Notes under the pieces: model-generated
Told to the model about the DNA's origin: nothing
What the model saw: only the letters and a program-made list of their open reading frames with translations
The model's database searches: none
Shown: positions 1 through 5,083 of the stretch, in pieces
Position numbering within the stretch: the first letter of the stretch is position 1
Layout: every line of letters begins with the position of its first letter
Source: an uncultured Clostridia bacterium
GTDB taxonomy: Bacteria; Bacillota; Clostridia; Oscillospirales; Oscillospiraceae
Direction of reading: 5' to 3'
DNA: 6,098 nt
Assembly: GCA_946060825.1 (NCBI GenBank)
Contig: CAMGPO010000076.1
Span: 1-6,098 of the forward strand
Translations under genes and position numbers: made by a program

Positions 1-575
1 CTGCCGGTACTGAAATTGAAGTAAAGGACAACGCGTTCACGATGCCCGCATCGGACGTCACTGTCACCGTCACCTTCAAGGCAGAGGAAAAGTCCTATGC
101 AGTTACGGTTGAAAATGGTACAAACGGCACGGCCTCTGCTGACAAGCAGACTGCCAAGGAAGGCGAGACCGTTACGCTGAAGATTGAGGCGAACGAGGGC
201 TATGAAGTCGACACCGTGAAGGCAGGCGACGTGGAAGTGAAGCCTGTGGATGGTGTTTACAGCTTCACGATGCCTGCAGCGGACGTCACCGTTACCGTCA
301 CCTTCAAGGAAACCGAAAAGCAGACCCACAAGGTCACTGTGAACGTGAAAGCTGGAACTATGGGCCGCGCAAGCGCCCCTCAGATTTCTGCCAAGGAAGG
401 CGAGACCGTTAAGTTGACGGTTAAGGCGCACGATGGCTATGAGGTTGAGAGCGTGAAGATCGGCGACAAGGCTCTGACGGAAAATGAGGGTGTTTACAGC
501 TTCACCATGCCCGATGCGGATGTCACTGTCGACGTCACTTTCCGGGCGGTTTCCACTGAAACCCCTGAGGCATAA
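1..575 (+). CDS. Surface/secreted protein with InlB-type repeats, C-terminal part only (5' end outside window)
   Basis: The frame is open from base 3 to the TAA at 573-575, so only the last 190 or so residues are visible and the true start lies to the left. The visible part holds the end of one repeat and two full repeats of about 77-79 residues. Each runs from a beta strand (AVTV/KVTV) through a KEGETV turn and a GYEV segment to a YSFTMP-ADVTV-VTF ending. This pattern matches the divergent InlB B-repeat (Flg_new_2-like) found in extracellular proteins of Firmicutes. The protein stops 10 or so residues after the last repeat (ending TETPEA), with no sortase motif or membrane segment, so any anchor or catalytic part must be N-terminal and unseen. 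The same repeat type occurs once in the gene at 2508. A role in adhesion or as a spacer stalk is inference; the repeat assignment is fairly secure. Confidence 0.85.
   Translation, partial: AGTEIEVKDNAFTMPASDVTVTVTFKAEEKSYAVTVENGTNGTASADKQTAKEGETVTLKIEANEGYEVDTVKAGDVEVKPVDGVYSFTMPAADVTVTVTFKETEKQTHKVTVNVKAGTMGRASAPQISAKEGETVKLTVKAHDGYEVESVKIGDKALTENEGVYSFTMPDADVTVDVTFRAVSTETPEA
96..572 (+). repeat. Tandem InlB-type repeat coding units
   Basis: Two consecutive coding units begin near 96 and 327. At DNA level, 151-174 and 388-411 are identical over 24 bases (encoding AKEGETV). A matching GTTTACAGCTTCAC stretch recurs at the same 237-base offset. The start-to-start offset is 231 bases at the first beta strand because the second unit carries two extra residues in its early loop. 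Such near-identity favours recombination and change in repeat number. Confidence 0.75.
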
Positions 576-597
576 GACCGTAACTTACGCATGGCCT

Positions 598-626
598 GCC
601 GTCCGGGGGCAAGCCCTCCGGACGGC
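598..626 (+). other. Strong GC hairpin between two secreted-protein genes, no U-tract
   Basis: GCCGTCCGGGGG pairs with CCTCCGGACGGC (12 bp including one G.U) around the loop CAAGC. It lies 22 nt after the stop of the upstream gene and 42 nt before the next ATG. What follows is GACAGCCAAACTCC, with no run of T, so it is not a canonical intrinsic terminator. It may stabilise the 3' end of the upstream message or partly attenuate read-through. No convincing promoter is visible between 576 and 668, so the gene at 669 may be co-transcribed with the upstream one. Confidence 0.55.
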
Positions 627-668
627 GGACAGCCAAACTCCATCATCAAAATTGGGAGGATTAAGAGT

Positions 669-2231
669 ATGAAACAAACCTTAAAGCGGCTTCTGGCCCT
701 GGTTCTGGTCCTCTGCACGGTCCTTGCCACGGCGGTTACCGCATTCGCAGCCGAGGACAGCACAAAGCCGGCGGCGACGCTGTCCATCTCCGGCGTCAAG
801 AAGGGCGAGCAGGTTGTCGTCTCCATCAGCATGACCGCCTGCACCGGCGTTTCCGGCGTCCAGGTCAATGTGGACTATGACACGTCCAGACTCACCTATG
901 ATTCCTTCAGCGATGCCGCTCTGATCAACGGCGGCGCCGACGCCTATGAAGAAAACGGCACCGTCCGCCTGGCCTTTGGCCCCGGCGGCGACGACCTGAC
1001 AGACAAGACCGGCACACTTGGCACTCTGACCTTCAACATCGGCGCAGAGGCCGAGGGCGACGCGGTGTTCACCATGTCCGGCGGCAAGGTCACCAACACC
1101 AGCGGCGTGAAGGCCCCCATCTCTGAGAGCAGCACCTCGACCGCCACGGTTTGCGTGGACGCGGAACCCCTGCCCGAGGTCAACCTGACCAGCATCGAGC
1201 CCTTTGCCGACGGCATTGTGATTCGTTGGGACGAGGTCGCAGAGACCGATTACTATGAAGTTTACAGCAAGTGCGAGGACGGCGCATGGTCCAAGCTGGC
1301 CAACACCCGTTCCCTGGCCTATAAGGACACCACCCCGGAGAACGACAAGACCTACAGCTACACCGTTCTTGCGCGGAACGGCAAGCGGGTCAGCCCCTGG
1401 AACGAAGCCAATATTCTGACCGTGAAGAAGGGTCTGGACGGCGTTGTCATGAGCGAGCCCCAGCCCCATGTGACCGGCAACATCATTCGCTGGGAAAAGG
1501 TGGAATATGCAGCGTTCTATCAGGTCCTGCGGCTGGATCCGGGTTCGTCCGCTTGGACGCTCCTGAAGAATACCTCCGGCACGGCCTATAAGGACGAGAC
1601 TGCCGAAACCGGCATCAAGTACTACTACAAGGTCCGCGCACGGAAGGGCGATCTGATGAGCACCATGGCCATCCAGAGCGTCTCCGCGATTCGTCCGATC
1701 GGGAATGTCACGATGGGCGAGACCACGTCTCACTACACGGGCAACATTGTCCGCTGGAGCGCTGTGGATAACGCCAAGTCGTACCAGGTCTACCGCCTGG
1801 CTTCCGGCGGCTCCTCGTGGTCCCTGCTTGCGAAGACCACCGGCACGGCCTATAAGGACACCTCGGCGGCATATGGCACAAAGTATTATTATAAGGTCGT
1901 TGCCGTGTGCAACAGCGCGGTGGGCAGCCTGAACAATGTTTCGTCTGTCTCTGCGGTTCGTCCTCCGCAGAATGTCGCGCTGACCGGCGCGAAAGCCTAC
2001 ACGGGCGGTATCGTTGTCCGCTGGACCGCTGTCGAAGGCGCGACCAGATACCAGGTGCTCCGCCGCACGGCCAACGGCGACTGGACGCATCTCGCCTACA
2101 CAACGGGTACGGCCTATAAGGACACCACCGCGAAGGCCGGTACGACCTACTACTATACGGTTCGCTCCGTTGCCGGCAGCACGTACAGCGCGAGCTACGA
2201 TAAGAACGGCGTTTCTGCGAAAGCGATCTGA
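669..2231 (+). CDS. Secreted cohesin-domain protein with four FnIII-like repeats
   Basis: This encodes a 520-residue exported protein. The ATG at 669 is chosen over an upstream in-frame ATG at 591 because GGGAGGA (654-660) lies 8 nt before it and it begins a classic signal peptide: MKQTLKRLL, a hydrophobic core, and a likely cut after AFA near residue 27. Residues 35-163 resemble a cohesin-like beta-sandwich (GEQVVVSISM, GVQVNVDYD, GTLGTLTF). Residues 169-520 hold four FnIII-like repeats, with an RW motif at 185-186, 273-274, 361-362 and 450-451 and AYKD at 217, 306, 394 and 482. There is no LPXTG, membrane segment, SLH or choline-binding module, so it is either freely secreted or held by another surface protein. 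Its cohesin-like domain is paralogous to that of the gene at 2508. In cellulosomes cohesins bind dockerins, but no dockerin is seen here, so a scaffold or adhesin role is only inferred. Confidence 0.9.
   Translation: MKQTLKRLLALVLVLCTVLATAVTAFAAEDSTKPAATLSISGVKKGEQVVVSISMTACTGVSGVQVNVDYDTSRLTYDSFSDAALINGGADAYEENGTVRLAFGPGGDDLTDKTGTLGTLTFNIGAEAEGDAVFTMSGGKVTNTSGVKAPISESSTSTATVCVDAEPLPEVNLTSIEPFADGIVIRWDEVAETDYYEVYSKCEDGAWSKLANTRSLAYKDTTPENDKTYSYTVLARNGKRVSPWNEANILTVKKGLDGVVMSEPQPHVTGNIIRWEKVEYAAFYQVLRLDPGSSAWTLLKNTSGTAYKDETAETGIKYYYKVRARKGDLMSTMAIQSVSAIRPIGNVTMGETTSHYTGNIVRWSAVDNAKSYQVYRLASGGSSWSLLAKTTGTAYKDTSAAYGTKYYYKVVAVCNSAVGSLNNVSSVSAVRPPQNVALTGAKAYTGGIVVRWTAVEGATRYQVLRRTANGDWTHLAYTTGTAYKDTTAKAGTTYYYTVRSVAGSTYSASYDKNGVSAKAI
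1173..2228 (+). repeat. Four tandem FnIII-like coding repeats, about 264 bases each
   Basis: The four units cover residues 169-255, 256-344, 345-432 and 433-520 of the protein. Each keeps the order G-I-RW--V, A--YQV-R, W--L--T, GTAYKD and YYY-V. Distances between successive RW motifs are 88, 88 and 89 residues. At DNA level the segment encoding GTAYKD (ACGGCCTATAAGGAC) is nearly invariant in the last three units. The first unit is the most diverged: it has SLAYKD, and YEVYS instead of YQV-R. The last three are probably more recent duplications. Confidence 0.8.
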
Positions 2232-2254
2232 CCGAACCGGACTTATGTTTCCTG

Positions 2255-2284
2255 AAAAGCACGCGCCATATGGCGCGTGCTTTT
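2255..2284 (+). terminator. Perfect 30-bp palindromic intrinsic terminator
   Basis: AAAAGCACGCGCC followed by ATAT and GGCGCGTGCTTTT is identical to its own reverse complement over all 30 bases. It lies 23 nt after the stop of the FnIII-repeat gene. The GC-rich stem ends in TTTT on the + strand and, by symmetry, on the - strand, so it could stop transcription from either side. No - strand gene lies directly to its right, so its main use is probably ending the 669-2231 message. Confidence 0.9.
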
Positions 2285-2351
2285 GCATGGAGGGGAAATC
2301 GAGAAAAACGGGACAACACCGGCGGTTCGCAAAGAATTTTTGCCGTTTCTC

Positions 2352-2380
2352 TGTGCATTCTCCGAAAGGTGTGTTATAAT
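2352..2380 (+). promoter_or_regulatory. Extended -10 promoter for the membrane-anchored cohesin gene
   Basis: A perfect TATAAT at 2375-2380 is preceded by TG at 2372-2373, giving an extended -10 (TGTTATAAT). The hexamer 17 bp upstream (TGTGCA, 2352-2357) is a poor -35, which fits dependence on the TG element. Transcription would start near 2387, leaving a leader of about 120 nt before the ATG at 2508. Confidence 0.75.
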
Positions 2381-2386
2381 AAGGCC

Positions 2387-2507
2387 CAGCAGGTAAACGC
2401 GGCGACCTGCCGCAGTCCTTACCGGGCGGCTGCCCAGGGCTGACCGGTGCGCGGCACAACGCGCTTATGACGTGATTCCATCAATGTAACCAGGAGGAAA
2501 CAAAACA
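2387..2507 (+). promoter_or_regulatory. GC-rich structured 5' leader of the 2508 gene
   Basis: The leader of about 120 nt can form GCAGGT/ACCTGC (2389-2394 with 2405-2410). A mutually exclusive alternative is GCGGC/GCCGC (2399-2403 with 2409-2413). Further on are GGGC/GCCC (2424-2427 with 2432-2435) and GCGC/GCGC (2449-2452 with 2461-2464). The ribosome binding site AGGAGG (2492-2497, 10 nt before the ATG) is left unpaired in this drawing. I do not recognise the consensus of any known riboswitch. GC-rich sequence forms short stems easily, so regulation is only a possibility. Confidence 0.3.
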
Positions 2508-3497
2508 ATGAAGCATATCATGCGGAGGCTGCTGGCTCTGATGCTGGCAATCTGCCTGTCGGCCGCGGTGTCGGTCCCTGTCTTTGCCACGGAGGTTGGT
2601 GAAACCCCTGCCGCCGATCTGTCTCTTTCTGCGGAGATGCGCGGAGAACAGATTCTTGTGACGGTCAGCCTGAACGACTGCACCAGCATCTCCGGCCTGC
2701 AGGTCAATGTGAACTATGATGAATCGCTGGTCCAGTTCGACGCGTTCGAGTCCAGTGGGTTGATTTCCGGCGGCGCTGCCGTGTTTGACCGCGGCGGCAC
2801 GGTCGTTGTGGTATTCGGACCCGGCGGAGAAAATGTGAGCGGCAAGAACGGCGAGCTGGGCACCCTGACCTTCCACATCCAGGCGCGGGTGGAGGCAGAC
2901 GCGTCGTTTACCCTCTCTGACGGCGTCGTTACGGACACGACCGGCGACCGGGGATATGACGCCACCATCACGGGCGGCGAGGCTGTGATCGCCGTGGAGG
3001 GCAAGGACTACAGCGTCAGCACGGAAGAGCCGGAAAACGGCGCCGTCACGGTGGACCGGATCGCCGCCGACGAGGGAAACAAGGTCACGGTCACGGTCAC
3101 GCCGGAGGAGGATTTTGTGGTCGGCAGCGTGACGGCTGACGGTGCAGAGGTCACCAAAGAATCGGAGACGACCTATTCCTTCGTCATGCCCGCGAAGGAT
3201 GCGAAGGTCGAGGTGACGTTCGTGGAGAGCGAGGCGGAGCTTGCTCCTGCAGAGGAGCCGGAGGAGGTCTCTCCGGAAGAACCGGCAGAGGAACCCGCAG
3301 AGGAACCGGCAGAGGCACCCGCGGAAACGCCCGCGACAGAATCTGAGGCCTCCGCGGAGACGCCCGCCGAGGAGCCGCTGGCCGCGCCCGTGGAAAAGAG
3401 CGGCGTGCCGGTCTGGCCCTGGGTCCTGCTTGCGGTGCTGGTCTGCGCCGGCGCTGCGGCGTTCCTCTTCCTCCGCGGCCGCAAAAAGAATCAATAA
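2508..3497 (+). CDS. Membrane-anchored surface protein: cohesin-like domain, InlB-type repeat, acidic stalk
   Basis: This 329-residue protein starts at 2508 behind AGGAGG. It has a signal peptide (residues 1-27, ending VPVFA), a cohesin-like domain (about 35-163; GEQILVTVSL, LQVNVNYD, ELGTLTF), one divergent InlB-type repeat (about 167-238, ending YSFVMPAKDAKVEVTF), and a Glu/Pro/Ala-rich low-complexity stalk (239-298). It ends with a hydrophobic segment (about 301-322) followed by RGRKKNQ. The C-terminal segment with a basic tail implies a single-pass anchor with the folded domains outside. There is no LPXTG, so sortase attachment is unlikely. The cohesin-like domain aligns without gaps to that of the gene at 669, and the repeat matches the protein at the left edge. 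It has its own promoter and terminator. It may display a binding domain at the cell surface as a membrane receptor for partners; that function is inferred. Confidence 0.9.
   Translation: MKHIMRRLLALMLAICLSAAVSVPVFATEVGETPAADLSLSAEMRGEQILVTVSLNDCTSISGLQVNVNYDESLVQFDAFESSGLISGGAAVFDRGGTVVVVFGPGGENVSGKNGELGTLTFHIQARVEADASFTLSDGVVTDTTGDRGYDATITGGEAVIAVEGKDYSVSTEEPENGAVTVDRIAADEGNKVTVTVTPEEDFVVGSVTADGAEVTKESETTYSFVMPAKDAKVEVTFVESEAELAPAEEPEEVSPEEPAEEPAEEPAEAPAETPATESEASAETPAEEPLAAPVEKSGVPVWPWVLLAVLVCAGAAAFLFLRGRKKNQ
3279..3326 (+). repeat. 12-bp tandem repeats in the acidic stalk
   Basis: GAACCGGCAGAG (3279-3290), GAACCCGCAGAG (3291-3302) and GAACCGGCAGAG (3303-3314) follow head to tail, each encoding EPAE. 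A degenerate fourth copy, GCACCCGCGGAA, follows. The 12-bp unit keeps the reading frame, so slippage would change stalk length without breaking the protein. Confidence 0.75.
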
Positions 3498-3509
3498 GTT
3501 CATCCATGG

Positions 3510-3537
3510 AAAGGCCGGCCCGCTGGGCCGGTCTTTT
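3510..3537 (+). terminator. Intrinsic terminator of the 2508 gene
   Basis: AAAGGCCGGCCC (3510-3521) pairs with GGGCCGGTCTTT (3525-3536) around the loop GCT, with one G.U pair, and runs into TTTT. It lies 12 nt after the stop codon. Confidence 0.9.
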
Positions 3538-3568
3538 CGCTTCCCGACCGCCGGTCAGGGCAGCGCGC

Positions 3569-3593
3569 AAAAGCGCAGGGAAGGTCCCTGCGC
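3569..3593 (-). terminator. Intrinsic terminator of the MerR-family gene
   Basis: Read on the - strand, GCGCAGGGA, loop CCT and TCCCTGCGC form a perfect 9-bp stem followed by TTTTG. It begins 8 nt past the stop codon of the - strand gene. Together with the + strand terminator at 3510 it insulates the converging transcripts. Confidence 0.85.
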
Positions 3594-3601
3594 CACTGCG
3601 T

Positions 3602-4330
3602 TCATTTGCCGCACCAGGCTTCGATCGCCCGGGCGGCAAACCGGGCGGTGCCCGGGCCGCCGGCTGCGTCGATGTTTTCGGTCATGTCACCACCGGCTTC
3701 GTACATCTGTCCGAGACTCCGCAGGATCTCCGGGGTGCAGGTGTAGTAATTGCGGGTAATGCAGCTGCGAATCTGCTCCACCAGGACCTGGGCCTCCGGC
3801 CCCTCCGGCGGGAGATGACGAATGGTGCCCATCTCCCGGAACACGGCCATCAGCGCTCGGGCGGCGTCCTGCTGCTCCGCCGGGGTCTGTGCCTTCGCCT
3901 TTTCTTCATATTCCTGCCAGGCCCCGGTTTTGCCCCAGCGGGCCTTGGCCTCGGCGGCGTACTGCTCCAGTTTCGAGTTGTCAAATGCGGAAAAATCCAT
4001 AGATTTCCCTCCTGTTCGTTGTAATCGGCGGGCAAAGGCGATCAGGTCGCCGAGATGGTCGCGCCGAAGCTCCAGCATCCGGATTTGCTGCTCCAGCGCG
4101 AGGGCACGGTCAAAGCCCGGGTCATCCAGAATGTCGCGGATCTCCCGGAGCGGAAATTCCAGCTCCCGGAAAAGCAAAATGGTCTGAAGCCGCCAAAGAG
4201 CCGTATCGTCATACAGCCGGTAGCCTGCCTCCGTCACTTTTGTGGGCTTCAACAGACCGATTGCGTCGTAATGGTGGAGCGTGCGCACGCTCACGCCGCT
4301 GAGGCGGCTGACTTCCCGGACCGTTCGCAT
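3602..4330 (-). CDS. MerR-family regulator with TipAS-type ligand-binding domain (Mta/TipA-like)
   Basis: This is a 242-residue DNA-binding regulator. Residues 1-70 form the MerR winged helix (REVSRLSGVSVRTLHHYD, IGLLKP, GYRLYDD, LQTILLFRELEFPLREI). Residues 76-105 form a dimerising helix rich in Leu and Arg. Residues 110-242 match the TipAS drug-recognition domain (KARWGKTGAWQEYEEKAKA, NYYTCTPEILRSLGQMY), the order seen in Bacillus Mta and Streptomyces TipAL. Such proteins bind bulky antibiotics and activate promoters with overlong spacers. Two in-frame ATGs exist. GGGAGGG (4337-4343) directly abuts the one at 4336 but lies 6 nt before the one at 4330, so 4330 is preferred. The gene has its own MerR-type promoter and terminator and is divergent from a TetR-family gene. 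Family and fold are secure; the ligand is unknown, and no efflux gene is adjacent. Confidence 0.92.
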   Translation of the reverse strand: MRTVREVSRLSGVSVRTLHHYDAIGLLKPTKVTEAGYRLYDDTALWRLQTILLFRELEFPLREIRDILDDPGFDRALALEQQIRMLELRRDHLGDLIAFARRLQRTGGKSMDFSAFDNSKLEQYAAEAKARWGKTGAWQEYEEKAKAQTPAEQQDAARALMAVFREMGTIRHLPPEGPEAQVLVEQIRSCITRNYYTCTPEILRSLGQMYEAGGDMTENIDAAGGPGTARFAARAIEAWCGK

Positions 4331-4354
4331 GGTCATCCCTCCCGTCTGAAACCC

Positions 4355-4385
4355 AGTATACGCTATGACGTTACGTGAGTGTCAA
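4355..4385 (-). promoter_or_regulatory. MerR-type promoter with 19-bp spacer and ACGT dyad
   Basis: On the - strand, TTGACA (4385-4380) and TATACT (4360-4355) are separated by 19 bp (4361-4379). That is 2 bp longer than the sigma-A optimum and is the hallmark of promoters that MerR-family activators untwist. Inside the spacer is the dyad ACGTTACGT (4368-4376), a likely operator core. It drives the MerR gene itself, so autoactivation on ligand binding is the natural inference. Confidence 0.8.
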
Positions 4386-4403
4386 GCCCTTTTTTCGCGG
4401 CCC

Positions 4404-4432
4404 TTGACTTGCCGGGGCAAAAAATGTAAAAT
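4404..4432 (+). promoter_or_regulatory. Sigma-A-like promoter of the TetR / S51-peptidase operon
   Basis: TTGACT (4404-4409) and TAAAAT (4427-4432) are separated by exactly 17 bp. Transcription would start near 4439, giving a leader of about 85 nt. Its -35 lies 18 bp from the -35 of the divergent MerR promoter, close enough for a regulator bound at one to affect the other. Confidence 0.8.
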
Positions 4433-4498
4433 AAAAACGGGCGCCTTTCCGAGAGGCGCTTCCGCTTTCATTATTTTACCCGGCGGCACGGAGCCGCC
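4426..4498 (+). promoter_or_regulatory. Inverted repeat and two hairpins in the TetR-gene leader
   Basis: GTAAAATAA (4426-4434), which overlaps the -10, recurs inverted as TTATTTTAC (4471-4479). Between them is the hairpin GCGCCT/AGGCGC (4441-4446 with 4454-4459). After them is GGCGGC/GCCGCC (4482-4487 with 4493-4498) around ACGGA. The second hairpin ends 9 nt before the AGAGG ribosome binding site (4508-4512). The 9-bp inverted arms could be half-sites for the TetR-family protein, but the 36-base gap is much wider than in usual TetR operators, so this assignment is weak. Confidence 0.35.
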
Positions 4499-4522
4499 AA
4501 GGTCCTGAGAGGAAAATCAAAT

Positions 4523-5080
4523 ATGAGAAGAAAAGCCGTGACAACGGAAATGCTGAAAGCAGAGCTTGCGGAGAGTCTGCTGCGGCTGATGGCCGAAAAG
4601 CCCTTTGCCGAGATCACCGTCCGGGAGATCGCGGAGGGGGCGGGCGTTGATCGGTCCTCCTACTACCGGCACTTTACGACCAGGGAGGATGTCCTGGAGG
4701 ACTATCTCGACGGGGTCGTCAGCCGCTACATCGACCAGGTTGACCGGCAGGCAGGCCGGCTGGAAAGCCTCTGCGGAATGTTCACCTTTTTTGCCGGATA
4801 CCGTAGGGAACTGCTGCTGCTCCACGATAACGGTCAGGCCAACCTGCTGCTGCGGGTGCTGGCCCGCCGTATCGTCGCCGTAAACCAGGCCGACTGCTAT
4901 AGGATCGCCTACCATCTGGGCGGCCTGTTCAGCGTGTTCCTTCGGTGGTTTGAGCAGCGGATGGCCGATCCGCCGGAGAAAATGGCCCTGATTGTTGATA
5001 ACCTGCTGCCGGACAGCTTCCAGCCGCTGCTGCAGCGTGCCGCCGTTCCGGTGGTCCGGGAGACGGAGAAAGGAGTGTAA
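4523..5080 (+). CDS. TetR/AcrR-family transcriptional regulator
   Basis: This is a 185-residue regulator. The N-terminal helix-turn-helix covers about residues 12-51, with the canonical run ITVREIAEGAGVDRSSYYRHF (31-51), where the recognition helix ends in the typical YYRHF. Residues 55-185 form the all-helical ligand and dimer domain. The LGGLFSVFLRWFEQRM stretch (132-147) resembles the DhaS-like C-terminal domain (TetR_C_8 type). The ATG at 4523 is preceded by AGAGG at 10 nt spacing. Such proteins usually repress their own operon until a small ligand binds. It is the first gene of a transcript that continues, after a 3-nt gap, into the S51-peptidase-like gene, so that gene is its likely target. 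The ligand cannot be told from sequence. It is divergent from the MerR-family gene. Confidence 0.92.
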   Translation: MRRKAVTTEMLKAELAESLLRLMAEKPFAEITVREIAEGAGVDRSSYYRHFTTREDVLEDYLDGVVSRYIDQVDRQAGRLESLCGMFTFFAGYRRELLLLHDNGQANLLLRVLARRIVAVNQADCYRIAYHLGGLFSVFLRWFEQRMADPPEKMALIVDNLLPDSFQPLLQRAAVPVVRETEKGV

Positions 5081-5083
5081 GCG

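Noticed and set aside
2330..2345. GCAAAGAATTTTTGC stem resembling the weak terminator at 5803-5822
   Set aside because: The stem is only about 5 bp and not next to a gene end. The resemblance upstream of two promoters is probably chance in AT-rich DNA.
2287..2379. Short + strand ORF of 30 codons starting ATGGAGGGG
   Set aside because: No ribosome binding site, begins inside the terminator tail and ends within the promoter -10 of the next gene.
681..2459. 592-codon open frame on the - strand opposite the cohesin/FnIII gene
   Set aside because: It is antisense to a well-supported gene with signal peptide, ribosome binding site and repeats. Its product is a Gly/Arg/Val-rich sequence with no recognisable domain, and it runs across the terminator and promoter at 2255-2380. 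GC-rich third positions keep such shadow frames open.
3405..3497. Possible sortase anchor at the C-terminus of the 2508 gene product
   Set aside because: The hydrophobic segment and basic tail fit, but no LPXTG or close variant precedes them; the sequence there is KSGVPVWPW. A plain membrane anchor is the better reading.
2481..3503. 340-codon open frame on the - strand opposite the membrane-anchored gene
   Set aside because: Antisense to a clear gene; the product is an Arg/His-rich chance sequence, and the frame covers the + strand ribosome binding site.
4471..4503. Possible - strand promoter TTGGCG-16-TAAAAT inside the TetR leader
   Set aside because: It arises from the inverted repeat and a GC-rich hairpin, the -35 is poor, and the MerR gene already has a much better promoter at 4355-4385.
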